DNA from: Dyadobacter sp. CY343
GTDB lineage: Bacteria; Bacteroidota; Bacteroidia; Cytophagales; Spirosomataceae
Length of the DNA: 64,000 nucleotides
NCBI RefSeq assembly: GCF_021390335.1
Contig: NZ_JAJUXK010000004.1
Coordinates: forward strand, 496,001 to 560,000
Direction: 5' to 3'
The notes under the pieces were generated by a model, which made no database searches, was not told where the DNA came from, and saw nothing but the letters and a program-made list of their open reading frames with translations. Made by a program: the position numbers and the translations under genes. This document shows positions 19,312 to 28,490 of the stretch, piece by piece (within the stretch, counting starts at the first letter, position 1; each line of letters begins with the position of its first letter).

Positions 19312-19857
19312 TTGGAATCAATCAATAACGTCGATTTCACGGAGCGAAAACCCGTGGAATCTGCCTACGAGCAGGTTACATTCAATAACTGCACTTTTTC
19401 AGACTTGTCGGGTATCGACTTCATGGATTGTGTTTTTAAAAACTGCAACCTGAGCAATGCCGAAATCAAAAACTGTAAGATCTCGGATATTACATTCAGC
19501 AATTGCAAACTTACCGGTGTCAATTTTTCGGAAGCCAAAGACTTTGCATTTGCAGTTAAGTTTGAAGAATGCATTCTCGACTATGCGATTTTCGAAAGAA
19601 AAAAACTGAACAAATCCTTTTTCACAAAGTGCAAAATTCACGGCGCTGACTTCACGCAGGCCGATTTATCGAAAAGCAAAATCCACGATTGCGACCTCTG
19701 GGACGCGGTTTTTATTAATACTAATCTGGCCGGTCTGGACTTCACAACCTGTAAAAACTTCACGATCGATCCCACTTCCAATAACATTCGCAAAGCCAAA
19801 TTTCGGTCCTCCGACCTCGCCGGGCTATTGACAAAATTTGATATTATTATCAAATAG
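19312..19857 (+). CDS. Pentapeptide-repeat protein
   Basis: 181 residues dominated by five-residue A(D/N)LxF-type repeats (CTFSD, CVFKN, CNLSN, CKISD, CKLTG, ADFTQ, ADLSK and so on) that should form a right-handed quadrilateral beta-helix. The size and the break in the middle (around LDYAIFERKKLNKSFF) resemble Qnr/McbG proteins, which protect gyrase, but similarity alone does not show that role. The start is TTG at 19312; the first in-frame ATG is 37 codons in and would remove clear repeats. Lies 28 bases after the thioredoxin gene. Confidence 0.8.
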   Translation: MESINNVDFTERKPVESAYEQVTFNNCTFSDLSGIDFMDCVFKNCNLSNAEIKNCKISDITFSNCKLTGVNFSEAKDFAFAVKFEECILDYAIFERKKLNKSFFTKCKIHGADFTQADLSKSKIHDCDLWDAVFINTNLAGLDFTTCKNFTIDPTSNNIRKAKFRSSDLAGLLTKFDIIIK

Positions 19858-19914
19858 CGTTTTGAAGCGCTGCTCATTTTTTGTTTCTTGATATCGCCAT
19901 TTTCTAAACCGCTT

Positions 19915-21024
19915 ATGTCTTTCCAATTATTTGCCCGCAGAGTATTTACAGGATCCGAAGTACTTGAAAATCAGTCCATCAAAATCCTGGACGGGCAGAT
20001 TGCGGGAATGGAATATGCAGAAGCCGGTCCGCACGAAATTCGCGTGGACAATCTGGCACCCGGTTTTTTTGATAGCCACATTAACGGGGGCGAAAAGTAC
20101 TATTTCACGGAACGCGCTGATGAAGAGACGATTGAAGATATTTACTCAGCAAGTTTAAAAACCGGCTCAGCCTACGTGCTGCCAACCCTTATTACTTCTC
20201 CACACGAAAATATCCTGAAAGGTATTGAAGCAACTAGAAGTTTTATGGAGAAAAACCCCGGTTCAGGCGTGCTGGGAATGCATTTGGAAGGCCCGTATTT
20301 GAATCCGATCAAACGCGGCGCACATTTGGCAGGATTTGTTAGAAAACCCTCGAATGACGAGTTGGAAGAAATTATCCGGCTTGGAAAAGGGGTAATTCGC
20401 CTGATTACGATTGCGCCGGAAATGTTCACGGAAGAACAAATCCAGATGCTGCTGGACTCGGATATCACAGTTTCTGCCGGGCATTCCAATGCAACTTATG
20501 AAGAGGCTACCAAAGCATTTTCGCAGGGTATTAATCTGGTCACGCATTTATACAATGCAATGTCAGCTTTCGGGCACCGAGCTCCCGGACTTGTAGGAGC
20601 TACTTTTGACACTGAGTCCGTATACGCGCCGCTGATTATCGACGGCGTGCATTGTGATTTCGGTGCGGCAAGTGTTGCTTACAAGATCAAAAAAGACAAA
20701 CTTTTCCTGATTTCCGACGCGCTGTTTCTGGGCGAGAAAGTGACAGAATTCAAATGGGGCGAATTCGATGCTTACCTGAAAGACGGCCGCTATACCAATT
20801 CCGACGGTAACCTTGCCGGCGCGACCATTTCTCTTCCTGACGCAGTCAGAAATGCTGTCGAAATCATTGGAATACCTTTGCAGGAAGCGATCGAAATGGC
20901 AACGATACGGCCGGCGAAAGCTTTGAATTTGGCGAATAAAATTGGTCGGGTGGATATTGGTTACCCTGCTGTTTTCACCACTTTTGATAATGAGCTTAAA
21001 AGTTTTGAAGTGCTGAGATACTGA
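19915..21024 (+). CDS. nagA: N-acetylglucosamine-6-phosphate deacetylase
   Basis: Amidohydrolase-fold enzyme converting GlcNAc-6-P to GlcN-6-P in amino sugar and peptidoglycan recycling. Seen: APGFFDSHINGG (metal-site strand), HLEGPYLNPIKRGAH with the metal Glu, TVSAGHSNATYEEA, THLYNAMSAFGHRAPG, and LISDALFLG with the catalytic Asp. The ATG at 19915 is preferred over a TTG nine codons upstream. Size (about 369 residues) is normal. Convergent with the radical SAM gene, 3 bases apart. Confidence 0.92.
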   Translation: MSFQLFARRVFTGSEVLENQSIKILDGQIAGMEYAEAGPHEIRVDNLAPGFFDSHINGGEKYYFTERADEETIEDIYSASLKTGSAYVLPTLITSPHENILKGIEATRSFMEKNPGSGVLGMHLEGPYLNPIKRGAHLAGFVRKPSNDELEEIIRLGKGVIRLITIAPEMFTEEQIQMLLDSDITVSAGHSNATYEEATKAFSQGINLVTHLYNAMSAFGHRAPGLVGATFDTESVYAPLIIDGVHCDFGAASVAYKIKKDKLFLISDALFLGEKVTEFKWGEFDAYLKDGRYTNSDGNLAGATISLPDAVRNAVEIIGIPLQEAIEMATIRPAKALNLANKIGRVDIGYPAVFTTFDNELKSFEVLRY

Positions 21025-21027
21025 TAG

Positions 21028-23226
21028 TTACAGTATTAATAGTCCGCCCGTACGGAGATCCGTCCAGGTTTTTGTTTGGGCAAATATTTCAAAACTCCCT
21101 AGTCCGGCGAGCTCAAATTCTTTCATGAACTTATCGAAAGACAACGGTTCTGGATTAGATACTAACAGCTTTGGAAATACACCAACCAGCCACTCTCCGA
21201 TCGCCACATCCGCTTCGATAGCCCACTCTTTCTTCTTGTTATAAAATACAAGCTCCGCTACCTCAAAGATACTTTTCCCTCTTTTCTCTTCAAAAACAGC
21301 CATTTCAGGAAGGCTACCCAGCCAAACTGCAACCGCATTCGCGCGACTGATCACGTCGGGCAGCTCGCTGATACTTCTTTCAATATAATTGGGCGGAATG
21401 GAGGTCACCGGCACTTTGAAATCGAACCACCGCGAATGCGGGAAATCTAGACAAACTCCGTGCATATAGTTGAACAAAGATTTTCGCAAACCTTCCGAAA
21501 AACGCTCGTGCTCGGCGCCTAGCGGATCATCGTGTTCCAGATCGTTGTTGGCGAACCGGCCGGTATCTGGCCCTAATCTCATTACGTCAAATTCCTCCGG
21601 ATGTAAACCCACCGGACTGTGGGCGGTCATCGCAAACCGGTGCCAAAAGCCTGATTGGACAATGCCAGCCTGAAAAAGCTGCCGCACCATTTCCAGCGAA
21701 TCAATCGTTTCCTGGGCGGTTTGCGTGGGGAAACCATACATCAGATACGCGTGCACCATAATGCCCGCTTTTGTGAATGCATCCGCTACCCGCGCAACCT
21801 GCGCAACAGTCACCCCTTTTTTCATCTTTTCCAGCAGCCGGTCAGAAGCTACTTCAAGTCCGCCGGAAATAGCAATACAGCCCGAAGCTTTTAGCAGCAA
21901 GCAGAGATCGTGCGTGAAATTCTTTTCAAAACGGATATTGGTCCACCACACTACCGTCAGTTTTCGACGGATAATTTCCAATGCCAAATCACGCAGTAAT
22001 GCGGGCGGCGCGGCTTCGTCCACAAAATGAAAACCGTTCTGGTTAGTATGCGCAATGATTTCTTCGATTCGATCGCAAAGCAAACCGGCGGTCATCGGCT
22101 CGTAGCGACGGATATAGTCGAGCGAAATGTCGCAAAAAGTGCATTTGCCCCAATAGCATCCGTGCGCGAGCGTCAGCTTGTTCCAGCGGCCGTCGCTCCA
22201 AAGCCGGTGCATCGGGTTAACAATCTCAATCACAGACAAATAATCATTGAGTGGCAGGTCGCTGTAATCCGGCGTACCGGTATCTCTCTGCGCAATATCC
22301 CGCTCCCGCGCACCATTATGATAGACTACCTCGCCATTTATACGAGAGTACACGCGCTTCATTTGTGCCGCCTCCCGATTTCCGTCTAGGTGATCGAGCA
22401 AAGACAATAACGGCGCCTCACCGTCGTCGAGACAGATAAAATCGATATAATTAAAAACCCTCGGCTCTTTCAGCGAACGCAATTCAGTATTTGGAAAACC
22501 ACCTCCCATTACTACTTTGATAGCGGGATAATGCTTTTTTAAATACTGCCCGCACTTAAATCCACCGTACAAATTTCCCGGAAAAGGGACTGAAATGCAG
22601 ACGATATCGGGTTGATATTGCTGTAATTTTCCCTCCAAAACCTCTTTCAATGTGTGAGACAAAAGCGTATCCGGCATTTCTAGCGCCTGCTCCATTTCGT
22701 CGAAACTGGTAGCCGACCTGCCCAAACGCTCGGCGTAGCGACTAAAACCGAAATGCGGATCGATCGCTTCCTGGATCAGATCACCCAGATCTTCGAGATA
22801 GAGCGTAGCCAAATGCCGCGCCTTATCGTGGATCCCCATTGTTCCAAAAGCCCAGTCCATATCTTCCAGCTGCTGAAACCGGCTGGCTTCGGGTAGGTAG
22901 CTGCGGTCGCAAATGCTGTGCGCGAGGGTTGGATTTTTATTTTTGAGAAACCGGATTACTGGGTCGATTGTGCTGATATATTCGTCGCGGAGGGCATAAA
23001 TCCGAAAGCTATTTTCTGTCAGCTCTGCATCCGAATCTTCGAGTTGCGCAAAAAGTTTGGCTAAACCTTTGGCAGAAAACAATTCCAGGATCACATCAAT
23101 GCCCAGATCCGCCTGATACGATTTCCGCCCCAGCGTATTCAAAAACCCCTTCAAATAAGCCGTAGCCGGATAAGGTGTATTGAGCTGTGTAAAAGGCGGG
23201 GTGATGAAGAGTGTTTTCTGTTGCAA
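21028..23226 (-). CDS. B12-binding-type radical SAM protein
   Basis: 732 residues. The first half contains a cobalamin-binding-like Rossmann domain (PDIVCISVPFPGNLYGG, KVVMGGGFPN, LDDGEAPLLSLL). The radical SAM barrel begins near residue 351 with LAHGCYWGKCTFCD, whose Cys residues (357, 362, 365) would hold the 4Fe-4S cluster with CX4CX2C spacing rather than the usual CX3CX2C. Later, ISGGLEVASDRLLEKM and YLMYGFPTQT are typical barrel strands. Substrate unknown; B12 radical SAM proteins include methylases and ring-contracting enzymes. Stands alone, divergent from the Fic gene. Confidence 0.85.
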   Translation of the reverse strand: MQQKTLFITPPFTQLNTPYPATAYLKGFLNTLGRKSYQADLGIDVILELFSAKGLAKLFAQLEDSDAELTENSFRIYALRDEYISTIDPVIRFLKNKNPTLAHSICDRSYLPEASRFQQLEDMDWAFGTMGIHDKARHLATLYLEDLGDLIQEAIDPHFGFSRYAERLGRSATSFDEMEQALEMPDTLLSHTLKEVLEGKLQQYQPDIVCISVPFPGNLYGGFKCGQYLKKHYPAIKVVMGGGFPNTELRSLKEPRVFNYIDFICLDDGEAPLLSLLDHLDGNREAAQMKRVYSRINGEVVYHNGARERDIAQRDTGTPDYSDLPLNDYLSVIEIVNPMHRLWSDGRWNKLTLAHGCYWGKCTFCDISLDYIRRYEPMTAGLLCDRIEEIIAHTNQNGFHFVDEAAPPALLRDLALEIIRRKLTVVWWTNIRFEKNFTHDLCLLLKASGCIAISGGLEVASDRLLEKMKKGVTVAQVARVADAFTKAGIMVHAYLMYGFPTQTAQETIDSLEMVRQLFQAGIVQSGFWHRFAMTAHSPVGLHPEEFDVMRLGPDTGRFANNDLEHDDPLGAEHERFSEGLRKSLFNYMHGVCLDFPHSRWFDFKVPVTSIPPNYIERSISELPDVISRANAVAVWLGSLPEMAVFEEKRGKSIFEVAELVFYNKKKEWAIEADVAIGEWLVGVFPKLLVSNPEPLSFDKFMKEFELAGLGSFEIFAQTKTWTDLRTGGLLIL

Positions 23227-23327
23227 AACGAGGATTATCTTTTAATACAAAGTTACGGTAACCATTGGAAAGAACAGGAAATCCCTATTATTGTTCCTTT
23301 TTTAGATAGTAAAGTCAAACTGGTACC

Positions 23328-24101
23328 ATGGAAATCCTGCGGGAAACGTTTTTCGAAAATTACCTCAGCCAGATCAATTTTGATTTGAAAGCTGCATTTG
23401 ACGAAATTCAGAAAGCCGCGCTGTCTCCAAACAGCTTTACTTTTTATACCTCCGTAGCAGTCATTTCGTCTTCCAAAATTGAGGGAGAACCGATGGAAGT
23501 TGACAGCTACATCAAACACAAGATTCAGCACATTGAATATCTGCCGGAACTTACGGAAAAGCCGAATGATCTGTTTAGAGCCTATTTATTTGCGCATGAA
23601 AACAAACTGACGTCCGAGAATTTCCTGAAAGCGCATACAATCATTTCCCAACATTTGCTACCGGAAAAGTGGCGCGGGGTTTACCGGCGGAATGAAATGC
23701 TGGTACTGGAACACAATACGGGTAATATCCAGTTTGAAGCTGCTCCTGTTCAAATTGTTGATTCTGAAATGCGAAAACTATGGATTGATATTGAGCAACT
23801 GATAAAAATGGATCTGTCTATTAAAGAAGCATTTTACTATGCATCCTGCATTCACCTCCAATTCGTTTGCATTCATCCATTTAACGACGCCAATGGAAGA
23901 GCGGGACGATTATTGGAAAAATGGTTTTTGGCTGAAAAATTGGGAGATACTGCCTGGTTCGTGCAGTCTGAGAAACACTATTATCAGCACGTAGCGCAGT
24001 ATTACAAAAATCTGAACCGACTAGGCATCTTTTACGATCAACTGGACTTTGAAAAAGCGCTCCCGTTTCTTTTAATGCTTCCCGGCTCGCTTACTATTTG
24101 A
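23328..24101 (+). CDS. Fic family protein (class II, N-terminal inhibitory motif)
   Basis: 257 residues. The catalytic loop is HPFNDANGRAGR (residues 183-194), matching HxFx(D/E)(G/A)N(G/K)RxxR, so AMP transfer to a target hydroxyl is expected. Near the N-terminus, SSKIEG (48-53) fits the [S/T]xxxE[G/N] inhibitory helix found on the same chain in class II Fic proteins. There is no adjacent antitoxin, consistent with this self-inhibited form. Target unknown. Confidence 0.9.
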   Translation: MEILRETFFENYLSQINFDLKAAFDEIQKAALSPNSFTFYTSVAVISSSKIEGEPMEVDSYIKHKIQHIEYLPELTEKPNDLFRAYLFAHENKLTSENFLKAHTIISQHLLPEKWRGVYRRNEMLVLEHNTGNIQFEAAPVQIVDSEMRKLWIDIEQLIKMDLSIKEAFYYASCIHLQFVCIHPFNDANGRAGRLLEKWFLAEKLGDTAWFVQSEKHYYQHVAQYYKNLNRLGIFYDQLDFEKALPFLLMLPGSLTI

Positions 24102-24176
24102 CAGACTTTAATGTGATGTATTTGTAAAATCGAAATTACGACTAGCCTTATCGCTTGCGAAACCGGTATAATTGTA

Positions 24177-25577
24177 GTGAAACTATCGATTCTTATGCAT
24201 CTATTCCGCCTTTTGACTAGCCTATATCTCGTTCTTCTTTCATTATCAGCGACTTTTGCGCAAAACAAAACATACCTCCCAACCGCATTCCCCGACCGCG
24301 TTATTCTAGGTTTTAAAGGAAATCCTGCGACTTCGCAGGCAGTCAACTGGCGGACTGATACTACGATCAAAGAAGCGGTTGCGGCTATTCACGAAGCCGA
24401 TCCGTCGCCTGATTTTACCAACAAGGCAAAAATGGTCAAAGCTAATATGCAAAAAGCTGTTTTTGACGAACATACCGCGCTGTACCACGAAGTCGACTTC
24501 ACTGATCTAAAACCTGCTACGCAATATGTATACCGGGTTGGGGATGGAAAAAATTGGAGTGAATGGTTTCATTTTACGACAGCTTCCGACAAAGAGGCAC
24601 CTATTTCTTTTCTGTACTTCGGAGATGCGCAAAATGATGTGAGAAGCTTGTGGTCTCGGGCAGTTCGCGGGGCTTATTCGACATTGCCGAAAGCGAATTT
24701 TATGATCCACGCGGGCGACCTGATCAATAGGTCCAACAACGATTATGAATGGGGCGAATGGTTTGAAGCGGGCGGCTGGATCAATGGAATGGTGCCGAAT
24801 CTGGCTGTGCCCGGTAATCACGAATATTACCGCGACGGTTTGAAAGAGAAGGTATCAAAACATTGGCGCCCGCAATTTGCATTGCCCGAAAATGGCCCGG
24901 AAGGGTTGCAGGAAACAACTTATCACATTGATTATCAAGGAACTCGATTTATTTTCCTGAACTCAGAAGAAGCTACAATCGGCAAAAAACAACTGAACGA
25001 ACAAGCTGAATGGTTTGAAAATACGGTTAATGAAAACCCGAACCGCTGGACCGTAGTTGTACATCACCACCCGATTTATTCTACTAAAAAAGGTCGGGAC
25101 AACGATGAGTGGCGGGAGAAAATGGAGCCGCTGTATAAAAAATACAAGGTAGATATTGTGTTACAAGGCCACGATCATACTTACGGCCGTGGCATTAATA
25201 TGCCGGTCGGACAAAGTCGCAAAAAGCCCGACGGTCCCATTTATGTCGTTTCGGTGAGTGGTCCCAAAATGTACGATATTGGTTTGCAGGACTGGATGGA
25301 CAGGGCGGCTTCCAATACACAGCTCTACCAGGTAATTCATATTGAAAAGGACAAGCTTTCATTTAAAGCTTACACCGTCAGCGGAGATTTGTACGACGCT
25401 TTTGACCTAAAAAAAGACCAGAAAGGCACCAATACCCTCGTCGAACTTTCGAATACCCTACAAATGCAGGAGCGCCTGAACTTACCGGAACGTTATGAAA
25501 AAAGCTTCAAAGAGGCCGATCTGAAAGAATATAACCAGCGTTACCAGGATTACAAAAAGCGCAAAGGAATCAATTAA
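24177..25577 (+). CDS. Secreted purple acid phosphatase-like metallophosphoesterase
   Basis: A signal peptide (hydrophobic run LLTSLYLVLLSLSATFAQ) sends it to the periplasm or outside. An N-terminal fibronectin-like domain of the purple acid phosphatase type (DLKPATQYVYRVG) is followed by the metal-binding blocks YFGDAQND, IHAGDLINR, VPGNHEYY, VVHHHPIY and QGHDHTYGRG. These supply the dinuclear metal ligands for phosphoester hydrolysis. Start GTG at 24177; ATG at 24195 is an equally good alternative. 466 residues, normal for the group. Confidence 0.87.
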   Translation: MKLSILMHLFRLLTSLYLVLLSLSATFAQNKTYLPTAFPDRVILGFKGNPATSQAVNWRTDTTIKEAVAAIHEADPSPDFTNKAKMVKANMQKAVFDEHTALYHEVDFTDLKPATQYVYRVGDGKNWSEWFHFTTASDKEAPISFLYFGDAQNDVRSLWSRAVRGAYSTLPKANFMIHAGDLINRSNNDYEWGEWFEAGGWINGMVPNLAVPGNHEYYRDGLKEKVSKHWRPQFALPENGPEGLQETTYHIDYQGTRFIFLNSEEATIGKKQLNEQAEWFENTVNENPNRWTVVVHHHPIYSTKKGRDNDEWREKMEPLYKKYKVDIVLQGHDHTYGRGINMPVGQSRKKPDGPIYVVSVSGPKMYDIGLQDWMDRAASNTQLYQVIHIEKDKLSFKAYTVSGDLYDAFDLKKDQKGTNTLVELSNTLQMQERLNLPERYEKSFKEADLKEYNQRYQDYKKRKGIN

Positions 25578-25601
25578 TATAATAGGGAATTTTGTACAAA
25601 A

Positions 25602-26381
25602 TTACCGCTTGGCAGCCCAGAAGATTGCATTCCGGAAAAGCGTTTTATAAGCTTCATTTTCAAACAGAATCGGCGAGTGTCCCATGAAAATGTATACATT
25701 CCGCGCTTTCATGCTCGGATTCGACCAAACTACCGGGTGATCGCCCATTTTGATCTTTGAATCGGGCGAATAAGTAGATTCATCCACGCTCGCGAGCACC
25801 TCCACATTTGGTCTCGGACTTTTGTCGTAAGTGTACCATTCCTCTTTTTCAACCAAAAACGAAGCAGGAACTCCTTGCATGACCGGATGTTTGGGCTGCT
25901 CAATTTTCACTGTCGCAGCCGCAAAATCGGCGATGTAATTTTTGTAGCGAATACCGCCCATAAAATCCGAGAACCACGGCCAGATTTTATATCCGTCAAA
26001 TTCCCCCAACAAGGTGGCGTGATGAAAACCGATCCAGCCCCCTTTTCCCTCTTTAATGTAGTGTTCGAACGCAGCTACCGCCTCGGGCTTCCAACCGTAC
26101 GGAACGTAGTCTAGCTGTATAATGAGCTGATATTGATTGAGATAAACAGCATTGATTGGGTCAGTATGATCAATATAGTCCACCGTAAAATTACTTTTTG
26201 CGGCGAGCGAATCCAGCCAGATCTTCGCCCTTTTGGAATAAGCAATATGATGCCCGCCAGGCTCGGCCATCGCCAGCACCTTAAATTTCGAAGTTTGCGC
26301 CTCGGCTAAAAATGCAATCGATAGCAATATCAGGCTGACCAATATTTCCCGGCAAAGCTTTCTCATAAATCCAGCATTCAA
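25602..26381 (-). CDS. Secreted ThuA-domain protein
   Basis: A signal peptide (ILVSLILLSIAFLAEAQ) precedes a ThuA-like class I glutamine-amidotransferase fold of about 235 residues: KVLAMAEPGGHH, then GGWIGFHHATLLG, HPVMQGVPASF and PVVWSNPSMKARNVYIFMGH. ThuA-like domains are common in Bacteroidota carbohydrate-utilisation proteins; catalytic function is unclear. Start at 26381, or five codons later at 26366. Lies 9 bases downstream of the CocE hydrolase gene on the same strand, so probably one operon. Confidence 0.85.
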   Translation of the reverse strand: MNAGFMRKLCREILVSLILLSIAFLAEAQTSKFKVLAMAEPGGHHIAYSKRAKIWLDSLAAKSNFTVDYIDHTDPINAVYLNQYQLIIQLDYVPYGWKPEAVAAFEHYIKEGKGGWIGFHHATLLGEFDGYKIWPWFSDFMGGIRYKNYIADFAAATVKIEQPKHPVMQGVPASFLVEKEEWYTYDKSPRPNVEVLASVDESTYSPDSKIKMGDHPVVWSNPSMKARNVYIFMGHSPILFENEAYKTLFRNAIFWAAKR

Positions 26382-26390
26382 AATGACTTG

Positions 26391-28265
26391 TTAACGCATT
26401 ACCGGCAGGATAATGTGGCTGCTATTCGCTGCATCGTGGTGAATTGTGATTTTCGATTTTTGGAAATCAGCTTCATTTGCCTCAAAAATGTTGATGAATT
26501 TTTGTGGATTGCGATCTACCAGTGGGAACCAGCTACTCTGGATCTGCACCATTACGCGGTGGCCTTTCTTAAATGTATGTGCAACTTCGTTGAGCTTTAC
26601 TGTTACTTTTTCCACTTTATCTTTGGTGAAAGGCTCCGGTTTTGAAAAACTGTTTCTGAACTTTCCTCTCAAAACCTCAGCCCGCACCATTTGTTGATAC
26701 CCGCCCATTTGCAACGCCCGCTCGCCTTCCTTGGCCGCAGGAACAGTGGAGTTTGCTGGCCAGACGTCGATTACCTTGACAATGAAATCCGCATCCGAGC
26801 CCGTCATAGAAACCATCAGATTCGCCACTATCTCGCCGGTTAATGTCAGATCTTCGGCCAAAGAATCGGTTTGAAAACTTAGCACGTCCGGTCGGCGGGA
26901 CGCAAAACGCTGATCCTCCGCCATATATTCATTGTTCCTGCGACCGCTGATCACATTGGTATACGGAACCGGTTTCGTAGGATCGCTTTCATATTCAGTC
27001 GCACTCTTTGCCGCAGCCGGCTTTGCAGGTGATAATTTCCCTTTTGTATCCAGATAATAGGCAGTTGCCTGGCTGTTTTTCGGAGGCCAGACGTCATAGT
27101 TTTTCCACTTATTAGTCCCGGTTTCAAAGACGGTAACCTCCGCCTGGTCAAAACTGCCTTTTCCTTTCAGATAAAAATTGAAAAATTTTGTCTCGATCTC
27201 GTCCTGATAATACTTATTCACGTCGCCGCCAAACTGGTATTGCGCAAATCCTTTCCATTCCGGCGCCGCCCAGCCCCCGTGCGTCCACGGGCCCATTACC
27301 AGCCTGTTATTATTGCCGGGAGACTGTTTTTCGATCGCCGCGTAGGTTTTCAGTGCACCGTACAGATCCTCCGCATCAAACCACCCTCCTACTACCAAAA
27401 CGGCCGGTTTTATGTTTTTCAAATGGTTTTTGATATTCCTGGATTGCCAGAATTCGTCGTAAACCGGGTGTGCAGTTGTTTGCCGCCAGATACTATTCGG
27501 GTCCGCGAAATAAGGTGCTGTATTGGATTTTTTCAGGGGGCCAAAATCGAGGAAATACTGATATGCGTCGCTGTAACTTGCCTGGAAATGACTTTGGTAG
27601 TTCTGCCCGTCAGCACTTTTTGGCCCATCGAACCCGCTGTAAAAACCGAAGTTATCCATCAGGAAAAATGCGCCATTATGGTAGCAATCGTCGCCAATAA
27701 ATTCGTCTGACATAGGCGCTTGCGGCGAAACTGCCACGAGAGCAGGATGTGCGTCGGGCAATGCAGCGGACGAATAATAGCCCGGAAATGAAATACCCGA
27801 CTGGCCGACCTTCCCATTATTTTTGGTGTGTTTCAAAAGCCACTCGATCGTATCATGAGTATCGCTCGACTCGTCCACATCCTTTTTGCTCTTTTTATTT
27901 GGGATCGCCGGCGTCATTTCCCGGAAAGTACCTTCACTCTTATACCTCCCCCGCGCATCCTGATAAACGAAAATGTATTTTTCCCGCATCAGATTCGCGT
28001 TCGGCCCCAAACTCCGCCGGTAACTATTTTCACCGTACGGTCTGATCGAGTAGGGTGTGCGCTGCATTAAAATCGGGTAGGTCTGAGACGAATCTATTGG
28101 CGTATATATTGCCGTGAAAAGCTTCACACCGTCGCGCATTGTAATATATTGCTCTGTCTTTTTATAGTTGCTTCGCACAAAGCCAGTGTCTTGCACAGCA
28201 ACATTTTGAGCGAAAGAAATGACTGAAATAAGCAGACAGAAGCAGAACACAAATATTTTCATCAT
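26391..28265 (-). CDS. Secreted CocE/NonD family alpha/beta hydrolase (X-Pro dipeptidyl-peptidase-like)
   Basis: A signal peptide (IFVFCFCLLISVISFAQ) is followed by an S15-type alpha/beta hydrolase. The nucleophile elbow is GISFPG (within VGQSGISFPGYYSS), the acid is probably in VVGGWFDAEDLYG, and the His in VMGPWTHGGW. The C-terminal jelly-roll (LTLTGEIVANLMVSMTGSDADFIVKV) matches the PepX_C domain. CocE-like enzymes hydrolyse esters or N-terminal X-Pro dipeptides. 624 residues, normal. Probably co-transcribed with the ThuA gene. Confidence 0.9.
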   Translation of the reverse strand: MMKIFVFCFCLLISVISFAQNVAVQDTGFVRSNYKKTEQYITMRDGVKLFTAIYTPIDSSQTYPILMQRTPYSIRPYGENSYRRSLGPNANLMREKYIFVYQDARGRYKSEGTFREMTPAIPNKKSKKDVDESSDTHDTIEWLLKHTKNNGKVGQSGISFPGYYSSAALPDAHPALVAVSPQAPMSDEFIGDDCYHNGAFFLMDNFGFYSGFDGPKSADGQNYQSHFQASYSDAYQYFLDFGPLKKSNTAPYFADPNSIWRQTTAHPVYDEFWQSRNIKNHLKNIKPAVLVVGGWFDAEDLYGALKTYAAIEKQSPGNNNRLVMGPWTHGGWAAPEWKGFAQYQFGGDVNKYYQDEIETKFFNFYLKGKGSFDQAEVTVFETGTNKWKNYDVWPPKNSQATAYYLDTKGKLSPAKPAAAKSATEYESDPTKPVPYTNVISGRRNNEYMAEDQRFASRRPDVLSFQTDSLAEDLTLTGEIVANLMVSMTGSDADFIVKVIDVWPANSTVPAAKEGERALQMGGYQQMVRAEVLRGKFRNSFSKPEPFTKDKVEKVTVKLNEVAHTFKKGHRVMVQIQSSWFPLVDRNPQKFINIFEANEADFQKSKITIHHDAANSSHIILPVMR

Positions 28266-28269
28266 TGAT

Positions 28270-28297
28270 CAAATCTAGAATAGCGTTTCTGATCAAA
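28270..28297 (-). promoter_or_regulatory. Candidate promoter for the CocE gene
   Basis: Read on the minus strand: TTTG (28297-28294), 16 bases, then TAGATTTG (28277-28270), matching the Bacteroidota -33/-7 pair with slightly short spacing. It would start transcription almost on the ATG at 28265, giving a near-leaderless message. Confidence 0.35.
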
Positions 28298-28381
28298 AAT
28301 AAGGAAGAAATAAATTGTATCCGACTTGTATTAGAATGCAAATTTGGAAGCGGTGATTATTATTTTGATAGCTCATCTGGA

Positions 28382-28409
28382 TTGTAATCTAGTAAATGGC
28401 CTAGATTTG
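28382..28409 (+). promoter_or_regulatory. Candidate promoter for the metallo-hydrolase gene
   Basis: TTG (28382-28384), 17 bases, then TAGATTTG (28402-28409), matching the TTG-N17-23-TAnnTTTG promoter of Flavobacterium-type sigma factors. It lies about 80 bases before the chosen ATG at 28491, which supports that start over a TTG at 28344. Confidence 0.5.
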
Positions 28410-28490
28410 CCACTTATCCCCAATCAGTTAGCGCAGGTAGCTTTTTGTCTATTTTGCGGTACAAAATCAGAGTACTGGTTTTCCAAACAA

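Noticed and set aside
19312..19857. Qnr-type quinolone resistance gene
   Set aside because: Pentapeptide repeats alone do not establish gyrase protection, and no Qnr-specific loop sequence could be recognised.
28344..28490. N-terminal extension of the metallo-hydrolase from a TTG start
   Set aside because: The ATG at 28491 begins directly with a signal/anchor helix and follows a good promoter at 28382-28409.
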